From Oscillospiraceae bacterium (GTDB lineage: Bacteria; Bacillota_A; Clostridia; Oscillospirales; JAAYXM01), in contig JAFQVE010000644.1 in the NCBI GenBank assembly GCA_017408185.1, forward strand, positions 1 through 18,632: a stretch of 18,632 bases of DNA, in the 5' to 3' direction. Below are positions 1-8,137 of the stretch, piece by piece. Under the pieces are notes generated by a model. The model did not search any database and had not been told where the DNA came from. It saw nothing but the letters and a program-made list of their open reading frames with translations. Each line of letters starts with the position of its first letter. The stretch's first letter is position 1. The translations under genes were made by a program, and so were the position numbers.

Positions 1-477
1 GGAAAAAAGCATAGTGCCACTGTGCTTTTCTCTCCAGGCTTTTAATTTTTCCCGCGTTTTAATTTCATGAGTTTCTAAAGGGTGATGCATAAAGACAATG
101 CTGTTTTCATCGGCATCTTCAATGGTCAAAAGCTGCTCATCTGAGATTTTCATATCACAATCATTTAATGCGTAAACAACGCCATCTGCAACAATATTCT
201 TGCATCCCGATGCCATTTTTTTAATTTCATCAGCAGATTCAGAGTTCCTTAAATCAGAGTTGCCGGGGATATAGAAAAACGGAATCCCGATAGCTTTCAT
301 TTTAAGAGTAAATTCATTGTAAACATTTATATCTCCATCACAGGTCACATCACCTGCATACACAATGCAATCAGGCTGTTTTTTGTTTATATCCGCAATT
401 GCCCAGTCAAGAATATTATACTGAAGTGCATTTCCGTCAAACGGAAGATGCAAATCACACATAAAGCACACTTTCAT
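1..477 (-). CDS. Calcineurin-like metallophosphoesterase, partial (C-terminus beyond window)
   Basis: A reading frame of 159 codons starts at ATG 477 and runs off the left edge without a stop. It carries the metal-binding motifs of the calcineurin-like phosphoesterase superfamily in order: CDLH near residue 7 (D-x-H), AGD near residue 41 (GD), PGNSD near residue 72 (the GNHD/E position), and MHHPLETH near residue 132. These residues bind a dinuclear metal centre that hydrolyses phosphoesters; the substrate cannot be predicted. No signal peptide is visible, so it is probably cytoplasmic. A GAGGGAAGAG sequence at 487-496 can serve as ribosome site. It follows the lyase gene on the same strand, 204 bp downstream, with a long hairpin (505-549) between them, so it may be a separate unit. 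Confident in family, not in role. Confidence 0.85.
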   Translation of the reverse strand, partial: MKVCFMCDLHLPFDGNALQYNILDWAIADINKKQPDCIVYAGDVTCDGDINVYNEFTLKMKAIGIPFFYIPGNSDLRNSESADEIKKMASGCKNIVADGVVYALNDCDMKISDEQLLTIEDADENSIVFMHHPLETHEIKTREKLKAWREKHSGTMLFS

Positions 478-504
478 AAAAAACTTCTCTTCCCTCTAAA
501 TTTG

Positions 505-549
505 CTTCATTCCCCTCCGCTCCTTGTTCAGGAGAGGAGGGGAATGAAG
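505..549. repeat. Long intergenic inverted repeat (hairpin)
   Basis: Left arm 505-518 (CTTCATTCCCCTCC) and 520-524 (CTCCT) pair with 530-534 and 536-549, leaving one G/A mismatch and a 5-base loop (525-529). The arms are 20 positions long with 19 pairs. It lies between the lyase stop and the phosphoesterase start. There is no clear T run on either side, so it is not a standard intrinsic terminator. It could be a dispersed palindromic repeat or an mRNA-processing or stability hairpin. Nothing else is evident in the 478-681 gap. Confidence 0.75.
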
Positions 550-681
550 GCTCAACCCAAAGCTGCATTCCGGCTATGATAAGGAACTTCTTTATCCGTC
601 TAAGTCTTAATTTCGGATTAATCGAATACCCCGGCATTGCGAGTATGTGCTTTGTTTACACCTTAATCTTGTCGGGATAAT

Positions 682-3600
682 TCAAGAATTGCTCGTTTTC
701 ACCAAACTCAGCATTCTCTTAAGAAGCACGGCAACCTCTGCACGGGTAGTATAATCGGTCGGGGCTATTTTGCCGTTCTTTCCGTTTACAATGCCCGCCC
801 CGATAAGCGCAGAAACGGCTTCTTTTGCGTAAGGCGCAACGGTGTCAAAGTCGGGGTATTGTGATAACACCTCATCCACCGCCATTCGGCGGTCCCCCTT
901 CTCCTCAAGGAGAAGGCTATTCAGTGCCCTGTACACTATCACCATCATATCCTGGCGGGTGATGGTGTTACGAGGTGCAAACTTGTTATCACCGATGCCG
1001 TTGACAATGCCCGTATTCCGTGCTATTGCAAGCTCTTTTGCGAAATAATCAGATGCAGATACATCTGTAAAGTTCTCCTCATTGTCACTTGAAAGCTCAA
1101 ATGCACGGACAAGGAGAAGTGCAAAATCAGCACGGGTGATATTATTTGCGGGTGAATAGGTCTTTTCACTCGTTCCCTTTATAACTCCGCTATCGGCAAG
1201 GCTGTTGATTGCATCCGCTGCCCATGCGTGGTTAGAAAGGTCTGTGAATTGCGGTTTTTCCACCTCATCCGCCTCGCCTGCGCTCGGCACCTTCTCCTCA
1301 AGGAGAAGGCTTTCATCGTCGGGGTTATCGGTATCTGTTGCACCGTCCGGCTTGTCTGTCGGTGCGGCACCGCCGCCTCCGCCACCTCCACCACCGCCGG
1401 TGGTTCCTGCGTTTTCAGAGGAGCTTTCTGAATTATCCTCGTTCTTGTTTCCGGATGATCCTGTTGTTGCACCGTAAACGGTTACGATAAAGTGAATTGC
1501 GCTTTCGCGTCCGTCGGAGTCGATTGCCGTTATTTCAAAATGGTTTTCGCCAACCTGAGAGCTGTCCGGCTTCCATGTAATCTCACCTGTCGCTTCATTT
1601 ACCGATGCCCCGCGAGGTATTTTAGTACCCGAATAGGTAATCGCTTTTTCAAGCGGGCTTTTTGCCGTTATCCTCGCTTTCAGCGTTGAGCCTGCTGAAG
1701 TGGTCAAATCACCCACTGCGTCAAACTCCGGTGCGCCGGTTTCTACGTATGCAAGCGGAATTCTGAAGCTTTGCTTTACGTCTATGTTATAGATATAACC
1801 GCCGTCAATATCATACTCATCTGCATACGCACGCACAATTGATGCCGAACCAAGGTCTATTCTTGTGCTTCCGTCCTCGTTCTTCCACGCATCTACTATC
1901 TCATATGCACCACTCTGAACACCGTCGTTTTCTATATAGATAACCTTGCCCGCAAGCTCTTTTGGATCATCGCAATCTATGTTCACATCAATCCAGTTGT
2001 CAAAATCACCGAAGTCGAAGGTCATATCAAAATCCTTTACCGTACCGGTATACGCAGTTTTCTCCATTACCGGAGCATTTTCTCCGATAACCGTTCCGTC
2101 ATTGACGTAGCGATAAAGCACCTCACCCAGAGAATTAACGCTATACATTCCTACAAAACCTTTAAAGTGAATCTCACGGTCTCCGTCGGTAAGCTTATAG
2201 ATCACCGAATTGTTTGTAGCATAGATTATATAATCCGTGCGGTCTTTTTCGTGAGTGACCTTTACAGCACGCACAACATCGTCTTCTGACTCAATACCCT
2301 CTACTGCCGAAATCGTGGATATAGGTTCAATAGATTTGAGATATCTTGTGTACTGATACGGCTCATAAACCGTGGTGAAAAGTGAATCAAGCGTATCCTC
2401 ACCAGCCTGCTTCTCATTTCTTACAAGAAGGAAGTCAAAGGTTTTAGGCATAACTGCATTCTCCGGCTTATCCGGTTTTGGCCCTGCTGCAAACGCGACC
2501 TCTTCGGGAGTAAAGCTGTTCATCTGCGTGAGACGAAGCTTTATTCCCTTATTGTTTTCTACGGTCTTTCTGTAGTCCTCTATATCAAACTCAACAGAGA
2601 AGATTTCATCGGGAGTCTTGTATCTTCTCACCTTACCGAGCCATGAATGTCCGCGTGGGAATACGGTATCATAGTACCACGCATCGGGAGAGTTCGGATC
2701 CTGACCGGGACCTACATAATATTTCGTTTCACCCGTTGCCGCATCTGTATATGGAGCACCTTTTCCGTCAGGCCCCATACCAACATATGATCCGATATAT
2801 TCACCGTTTTCATCCACCTGCGGAATACACTCTCCAAGTCCTTCAACGGCGTTGACGTGCTCTGCCGCACCGTAAAAACTGAACAAATGCGACTCGCCGC
2901 CCTTTACACGGAAAAAGTCAATTCCATAGGAGTTATCCTCGTCAACCTTTACCATAACTACCGTTCTTCGGTAATGTTCAAGATCGTCAACCGTTGTTTT
3001 ATATGCACCTAATGCCTCTGCGTCTATAAGCTTTACAATTCCGGAATCGTCATAGTGATACGGTGTTGCGCCTTCTGAGAAGGCTACCTGAGAATCGTCA
3101 TTTACAGAAACTGTGTTTCCGGAAATTGTTTCGGAATCCCACTGAAGTCTTTGCGGGAACTTACCTGCGTTTGCAGGATACCCGAAGTCAGGTGCAACAC
3201 TGAATCCAAAAGCATCTACGCCGATTCGAAGGGCATCCGCGTGTGAGTGAGCAGCTATCGTCGGTCCGAAATACATCCAGAAATCACGCTGGGTATTAAC
3301 CTTTGACTGTGTGCTTGCAGAGTTGTATTTTGTTCCGTCACGCAGTACAGCAAAACCATATCCGGGGAGAATGTCGCTTCGCGTGAGCGGCTGCTCTCCT
3401 GAAATGTAATCTTTAAGAACATCCTGAACCGCTTCCGGCTCTTCGTCAAAAATAGAAGTTCTTATTTCTTCAAGGTTATATCCCTTCCAACGGTAAATAA
3501 ACTGGGCGGTTTCTTTGAGTATCGATTCGGTATCAGGATTGTTAAGTGCATAAAGCGACATAAAGTTTGTTACCATCGCCTCTCCCGCACCGTAGAAGCC

Positions 3601-6600
3601 AAGGGTTCCGATGCCGCCGCTGTCGCCGAGGTTCGGTTGCTGGTTATCCATAATCTGCAATGCGTTCCACGGTTCAAACATCTTAGAGTATTTGGGGAAA
3701 TCAAACAAGTTGTAATTTCTTTTACCGTCTTTTGCATAAGTAAGCAAATATTCTGCAACTCTTTCAAGTGCCTTCATCTGATACGAGTTGTAGTTTGCTG
3801 CAACTTCGTTTGCTTGTCCGTCGCGGTCTACTGTATTAACGAGGTTTTTAAGAACATTTCCGCCCTGAATATCGCCATCATTATGTCTTCCCGATCGCAT
3901 AACCCAGTCAATTATTTCAGTGCGCATAGGCTCTTCCGCAAGGACAATAGCCGCAGCAGTGGTAGCTGCCTGTGCAAAGCCGAAGTTTCCGTCTATTCTT
4001 CCCGTCTTTGCACCGATATATGTTTCAAGCAAAATATTATCTTTCCAGTTTGCCCATATTTTCTCACTGCCTGACTTATCGTTGGCAAGCTCATAATGTT
4101 CCGCTTTTTTCTTCAGGAAATTTATTGTGTCGCTCTCAAAAATCATCGGATAAACTGCATCAGCCGAAAGGGACCATGCTTCAAATACGGCACATTCACC
4201 GATTCGCCCCTGCGTATATCCTGTTCCCTGTCCGCCGTAATCGTCATAATCGGTCAGATCATGCTGATGATATGTATCTGCCCATTTGTCAACAAGAGCT
4301 GCACCTGCAAGACCATAGCGTTTATCTCCGGTGTATACATACGCCTTCGAAAGTGTGGTCGCAACGCCCTGCACCTCGCTCCAGAACTGATAGAGATAGT
4401 GCGCGATATACAACTTTGTTTCCTTAAATTCACCTGACATATACGGGGTTCCGTCAGGTTTTAAAGGACGATATCCGAAGCCGTCATCAACGCCCCATGT
4501 GTAAACACTCTCTCCTTCTCTCAGTCCCTGATTGTAGTTGATAGTGGTTGCCGTTTCAACCTCCGGGTAGAGATCGTTTTTCAGCGCATCCTTTTCTCCA
4601 TTTCTAACAGCTTCAGCATTTGCTTCGATAGCACGGTTCACATCGTAGTGTCCCTCAGCATCACGACCACGTTCATAGAGAAGCGCAAAATCGTTTGACG
4701 GGAAAAGACGCTTACAGTTATTGCACTGAACCTTCCACGGACGATTTATCGGATCTATCTTGAACGCGGAATGTCCGCTTGTTTCCTCGTCGCCCGAAAG
4801 ATCTATACCGCAATAATGGCAAACATACCAGCCCGGATCGTTACGATAAGTCGGAGAAAACGACGAGGGAATCCCGTTTGGTACCATGAGCGAATAGTAT
4901 TTTTCCCAATTGACTAAGTACTTATCCGCCAAAGAAACTATACTCTTAATTTCACTTTTTGCCCATGCATAGCGACCAGCATTTTTCTTTGCATTTTCCT
5001 TTTTCTCGTCAGTATAATATGTGGATCCTTTTTTTCCGTCGTGTTCTATAACTTTTATTTTTTTGGTTGCAGTAAGGTTTTCTGTGCCACGGAAATTCTC
5101 CACTGTTGCCGTAACAATCGTTTCGCCGACATCAAGTGCTGAAACAATTCCAGTTTCATCAACAGAAACAATTCCTTCCGGCTGATAAGAGTATGAAACC
5201 TCGCTTGCCGGAACTTTGATTGTATGCCCGCTGTTCATCCTGACGGAAAATGAGGTGCTTTCTCTCTCATTCAAGAACAACTCTTCATCTGCGATAAACT
5301 CTTCAGAAGCACCAACAACACCCGTATAGTCCCGAACGTTAAGAGGCAGAGTAGCCGTACGCATTTTACCGTCTACCGTTGCTTTTACTGTTATATTAAC
5401 GTCACCCTCCATAGCCGCTGTTACAACACCGGTCTGCGATACCGAGGCAACTCTGTTAGAGGAAGAACCAAACTGTTTTGCAGATATCTGCTTTGTTGCA
5501 AATTTCCCATCTGTTGCCGGCACAATTTCTGCCTTGACTTGTTTTGTTGCCGGATGTTCCGGATCAGTCATAAAAAGCTCGTTTGAGTCCACAGATATTA
5601 TGAGCATCTCGTTCTCTGCGGGTGTAGTTCCCGGGAAAACACCTGCAAGTACCGCTTCGTTTCCGCTTGTCAGTGTAAACGTACCGATTGAACCCCATAT
5701 CCAGTTTCGGGAGACTCCATCTCTGTCATCCGGTCTGAAGGTGAATACATAATATCCGCGCTCCGGGATAACCACCTTGCCTACATATGATGGCGTATCG
5801 GCCGCCTGAAAACGATTTGTGACACCTTCTTTGTAGCAATCATATGTTCCAACAAGGTCTTTTTCACTTGTAGAAACCTCGCTCCTGTTAACAAAAACAT
5901 CCACAAATATTCCTAAATCATTCCATGTTACTCCATCTGCAGCCAGTTCGCCACCAAATGCTGAATGATTTACGCTAAGGTCATAAACACCGGCTTGCGG
6001 CACATATACCTCAAACGAAACATGGCGACCATCTGCAATAAGAATGAAGTTATCCATACGCAGCATTCCACTGCTCCATGTTGTTATCGGTGCGTTAAAA
6101 TATCTGTAAAATCCGTTCGTGTTTTCGTCTGTAAGCTTTTTCAGATCTCCAAGCTGACGAATACTATCCCATCCGAGACGGTTCATATCGCCCTCTATAT
6201 CATACTTTATGGATATTCCGCCGCCTGAGGCAACCTTGATTTTCGTTTCAAAGCTCGTTGCATAGCTGTTTTTATAGCTTGCAGTATAGAAAACAGAGGT
6301 TTCGCCCTCGGCAAGTGCCGTAACCTCACCGCTTTCTGATACAGAAACAATACCTTCTCCGCCGTCGGCAATCTCAAAGTCCGTGCAGGAAAGCTCTGTC
6401 TCGCTCACATCCGAAAGCAGAGCATACGCTGAAAGCTTCGCCTGCTGATTGATTGCAAGCGTCAGCGTTTCTGTTTTCGGATATGACTTCATAACAACAC
6501 GATTATCGCCCGAGCGCATAACTATATCTCCGACATATGCAGAGTCAGCATAATTCGCCACATTATCGCCCTCCGGAAGAGGATCGGGCACAGCATCGGT

Positions 6601-8043
6601 ATCGAGTGCCTGGAAGCCTATGTAATATTTCCCCGCCTCGTCAAAGTAGTGACTTCCGACAGGCGTAGGCGTTGTCACTTTAACGACCTTTCCCGCCGCA
6701 ACGGTGCTGTCATCGCAGTGGATTGTTCCCACGAAATTATCGTCTTTCAAATCAGCAGCACCCGGCTTTTCACCGTTGCTTTTAAGTACATAAACACTTA
6801 CATCGCCACCAAGAAGCGCTTTTCCGTTGTACATTGAAATGTCGTAATCTCCGGACTTCGGAACATTTATCTCAAGGAACAACCAGTTTCCCTGATACAG
6901 CTCGAACATTCCGTTGCCTTTCCACCTGAGATGATAATTTTTCGTAGCAGCGTCATTTCGCGAATCGCTCTTATACTTAAAAAAGCCGTCGGTATTTTCA
7001 TACGTAATATTTCCCGCAAACGTTTTGTCCGTGTTTGTGGATATGGCGCTATACAGCTTTGCAAGGTCATACTTTATCGTAATTCCGTCATTTTCGACAA
7101 CCTTTACAGGTAATTGGAAGTTTCCTACTGAAACGCCGCCGTAGCTTGCATCAAACGAAACCGTGGTATTACCCAGTTCTACACCACGCACCTTGCCCGA
7201 GTTCGTCACTGTTGCAACGCCCTCATCTGCACTGACGCAATTTGAAATATCTGCCTTTGCCCATGTGCCATCGGAGAGAAGAACAGGGAGCGATATATCG
7301 CGGGTTTTTGTCTCCACAACCGTAAGCGGTTCTTCCGGAAGCTCATATTTTCCCATATACGCCTTACCGGTTCCGCCGACAAGGTAGAAATCAGCAAATC
7401 GGCAATGATTTCCTGTTGTGCCGTCTTCTGCCACAGCCTTGAATCCGATATAGTATTTACCCGTGGTTTCAAAATTATATTCTGCTTCTTTTCCGGCATT
7501 ATCTATAAATGGTTGTGAAGCATCTACCGTGAAGCCCCAGCCACCACCTACACCGTGTACACCTCCGGCATTTTTATCACAATTTAATTTTCCTACATAA
7601 TTATCCTCAACGGTAACCACATTTGAAATTGGCGTTACGGTTGCCGGAGAAATATATGCCTTTAAAATTCCGGAATTGTTATGGAAACTATTGTTTGTCC
7701 GAAGCTTATATATACCTGCTACCGGTACATTGATCTCAAAAATCACCCATTCGTTTTTAGGCACCTCAAACAAAGCACATTTTGGATCGTCTGCACCCGC
7801 AATTGTCGTCACATTAGCACTGATTGCGGCAATTTCATAAAAATTATTTGTACTTTCGTAACTAAAATAAGCTTTGTTATCACCTATTACACCCGTTACA
7901 CCGCTTGCACGAAGATCATACAGCACTTCTGAAAGCGCGTATTTTACCGTAACGCCGGATTTATCCGAGGCGAGGACTCCCGCAGGGACAAATGTTAACA
8001 TCATAGCCAAAACAAGCACAAGGGATATGATTCGTTTTTTCAT
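682..8043 (-). CDS. SLH-anchored, multidomain heparinase II/III-type polysaccharide lyase
   Basis: The protein is 2453 aa. Residues 1-26 are a signal peptide (MKKRIISLVLVLAMM...VLAS). Three related beta-rich modules (about 30-232, 320-520, 609-802) alternate with Big2-like Ig domains (about 240-315, 522-605, 808-904, 915-1000). The catalytic part starts near 1005. It has a Cys4 zinc-ribbon motif (C1075/C1078, C1107/C1110), a probable alpha/alpha-toroid domain with GNFGF (1352-1356) and NYNSY (1417-1421), and a heparinase II/III beta domain with HSHAD (1599-1603) and PDFGY (1618-1622). A putative-Ig domain (2103-2190), a ten-glycine linker (2216-2225) and three SLH repeats (about 2262-2450) follow. 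The family eliminates uronate-containing polysaccharides. SLH repeats attach proteins to pyruvylated cell-wall polymer, so it should act on the cell surface. The start is supported by AGGAGG seven bases upstream. Two 17-residue palindrome-derived inserts lie at 2245-2261 and 2376-2392. The exact polysaccharide is not predictable. Confidence 0.88.
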   Translation of the reverse strand: MKKRIISLVLVLAMMLTFVPAGVLASDKSGVTVKYALSEVLYDLRASGVTGVIGDNKAYFSYESTNNFYEIAAISANVTTIAGADDPKCALFEVPKNEWVIFEINVPVAGIYKLRTNNSFHNNSGILKAYISPATVTPISNVVTVEDNYVGKLNCDKNAGGVHGVGGGWGFTVDASQPFIDNAGKEAEYNFETTGKYYIGFKAVAEDGTTGNHCRFADFYLVGGTGKAYMGKYELPEEPLTVVETKTRDISLPVLLSDGTWAKADISNCVSADEGVATVTNSGKVRGVELGNTTVSFDASYGGVSVGNFQLPVKVVENDGITIKYDLAKLYSAISTNTDKTFAGNITYENTDGFFKYKSDSRNDAATKNYHLRWKGNGMFELYQGNWLFLEINVPKSGDYDISMYNGKALLGGDVSVYVLKSNGEKPGAADLKDDNFVGTIHCDDSTVAAGKVVKVTTPTPVGSHYFDEAGKYYIGFQALDTDAVPDPLPEGDNVANYADSAYVGDIVMRSGDNRVVMKSYPKTETLTLAINQQAKLSAYALLSDVSETELSCTDFEIADGGEGIVSVSESGEVTALAEGETSVFYTASYKNSYATSFETKIKVASGGGISIKYDIEGDMNRLGWDSIRQLGDLKKLTDENTNGFYRYFNAPITTWSSGMLRMDNFILIADGRHVSFEVYVPQAGVYDLSVNHSAFGGELAADGVTWNDLGIFVDVFVNRSEVSTSEKDLVGTYDCYKEGVTNRFQAADTPSYVGKVVIPERGYYVFTFRPDDRDGVSRNWIWGSIGTFTLTSGNEAVLAGVFPGTTPAENEMLIISVDSNELFMTDPEHPATKQVKAEIVPATDGKFATKQISAKQFGSSSNRVASVSQTGVVTAAMEGDVNITVKATVDGKMRTATLPLNVRDYTGVVGASEEFIADEELFLNERESTSFSVRMNSGHTIKVPASEVSYSYQPEGIVSVDETGIVSALDVGETIVTATVENFRGTENLTATKKIKVIEHDGKKGSTYYTDEKKENAKKNAGRYAWAKSEIKSIVSLADKYLVNWEKYYSLMVPNGIPSSFSPTYRNDPGWYVCHYCGIDLSGDEETSGHSAFKIDPINRPWKVQCNNCKRLFPSNDFALLYERGRDAEGHYDVNRAIEANAEAVRNGEKDALKNDLYPEVETATTINYNQGLREGESVYTWGVDDGFGYRPLKPDGTPYMSGEFKETKLYIAHYLYQFWSEVQGVATTLSKAYVYTGDKRYGLAGAALVDKWADTYHQHDLTDYDDYGGQGTGYTQGRIGECAVFEAWSLSADAVYPMIFESDTINFLKKKAEHYELANDKSGSEKIWANWKDNILLETYIGAKTGRIDGNFGFAQAATTAAAIVLAEEPMRTEIIDWVMRSGRHNDGDIQGGNVLKNLVNTVDRDGQANEVAANYNSYQMKALERVAEYLLTYAKDGKRNYNLFDFPKYSKMFEPWNALQIMDNQQPNLGDSGGIGTLGFYGAGEAMVTNFMSLYALNNPDTESILKETAQFIYRWKGYNLEEIRTSIFDEEPEAVQDVLKDYISGEQPLTRSDILPGYGFAVLRDGTKYNSASTQSKVNTQRDFWMYFGPTIAAHSHADALRIGVDAFGFSVAPDFGYPANAGKFPQRLQWDSETISGNTVSVNDDSQVAFSEGATPYHYDDSGIVKLIDAEALGAYKTTVDDLEHYRRTVVMVKVDEDNSYGIDFFRVKGGESHLFSFYGAAEHVNAVEGLGECIPQVDENGEYIGSYVGMGPDGKGAPYTDAATGETKYYVGPGQDPNSPDAWYYDTVFPRGHSWLGKVRRYKTPDEIFSVEFDIEDYRKTVENNKGIKLRLTQMNSFTPEEVAFAAGPKPDKPENAVMPKTFDFLLVRNEKQAGEDTLDSLFTTVYEPYQYTRYLKSIEPISTISAVEGIESEDDVVRAVKVTHEKDRTDYIIYATNNSVIYKLTDGDREIHFKGFVGMYSVNSLGEVLYRYVNDGTVIGENAPVMEKTAYTGTVKDFDMTFDFGDFDNWIDVNIDCDDPKELAGKVIYIENDGVQSGAYEIVDAWKNEDGSTRIDLGSASIVRAYADEYDIDGGYIYNIDVKQSFRIPLAYVETGAPEFDAVGDLTTSAGSTLKARITAKSPLEKAITYSGTKIPRGASVNEATGEITWKPDSSQVGENHFEITAIDSDGRESAIHFIVTVYGATTGSSGNKNEDNSESSSENAGTTGGGGGGGGGGAAPTDKPDGATDTDNPDDESLLLEEKVPSAGEADEVEKPQFTDLSNHAWAADAINSLADSGVIKGTSEKTYSPANNITRADFALLLVRAFELSSDNEENFTDVSASDYFAKELAIARNTGIVNGIGDNKFAPRNTITRQDMMVIVYRALNSLLLEEKGDRRMAVDEVLSQYPDFDTVAPYAKEAVSALIGAGIVNGKNGKIAPTDYTTRAEVAVLLKRMLSLVKTSNS
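868..918. repeat. In-frame palindromic element, copy A (inside lyase gene)
   Basis: A 51-bp element contains two hairpins: CTTCTCC/GGAGAAG (899-915) and ACCGCC-ATTC-GGCGGT (878-893). It encodes exactly residues 2376-2392 of the lyase (SLLLEEKGDRRMAVDEV) and sits in the linker between SLH repeats 2 and 3. The first 10 and last 21 bases are identical to copy B at 1261-1311. The block 875-899 matches, in reverse complement, 24 of 25 bases of the intergenic element at 9789-9813. The reading frame is kept open because 51 is a multiple of three. Confidence 0.85.
1261..1311. repeat. In-frame palindromic element, copy B (inside lyase gene)
   Basis: This is a second 51-bp copy of the same element. 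It shares CACCTCATCC at its left end and CTTCTCCTCAAGGAGAAGGC plus T at its right end with copy A. The central 20 bases differ and form only an imperfect stem. It encodes exactly residues 2245-2261 (SLLLEEKVPSAGEADEV), placed between the glycine-rich linker and SLH repeat 1. Orientation and reading frame are the same as copy A, so both begin SLLLEEK and end DEV. Confidence 0.85.
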
Positions 8044-8051
8044 GCACTTTC

Positions 8052-8079
8052 CTCCTATTGTTTGTCTCCTATTGTTTAT
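8052..8079 (-). promoter_or_regulatory. Tandemly duplicated ribosome-binding region of the lyase gene
   Basis: A 14-bp unit containing CTCCTATTGTTT is repeated head to tail (8052-8065 and 8066-8079). On the coding strand this gives two AATAGGAG sequences. The proximal one reads AGGAGG and lies seven bases before the ATG at 8043. The distal one is 14 bases further upstream. It decides the lyase start and may be a recent slippage duplication. Confidence 0.7.
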
Positions 8080-8091
8080 CGAGTTCGAGCA

Positions 8092-8125
8092 CTACAACCT
8101 TGTTTATTTAAAAACAAGGTTGTAG
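8092..8125. repeat. Perfect 14-bp inverted repeat between binding-protein and lyase genes
   Basis: CTACAACCTTGTTT (8092-8105) and its exact complement (8112-8125) flank a 6-base loop. It starts 12 bases after the stop of the solute-binding protein gene on the minus strand and ends about 35 bases before the lyase ribosome site. No T run follows in the direction of transcription. It therefore looks like a processing or stabilising hairpin, or a partial attenuator, separating expression of the two genes, not a full terminator. Confidence 0.7.
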
Positions 8126-8137
8126 CAGAGCGCTTAC

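Noticed and set aside
455..637. 60-codon open frame on the minus strand between the lyase and phosphoesterase genes
   Set aside because: It runs through the 505-549 palindrome, overlaps the start of the phosphoesterase gene, has no ribosome site and no recognisable domain.
1369..1398. Triplet-like repeats considered as a microsatellite or CRISPR-like array
   Set aside because: They encode the ten-glycine linker with mixed codons; there are no spacers, and such linkers are common before SLH repeats.
3637..4427. Plus-strand open frames of 113-151 codons opposite the lyase gene
   Set aside because: They lie antisense to strongly supported coding sequence, overlap one another and have no recognisable domains.
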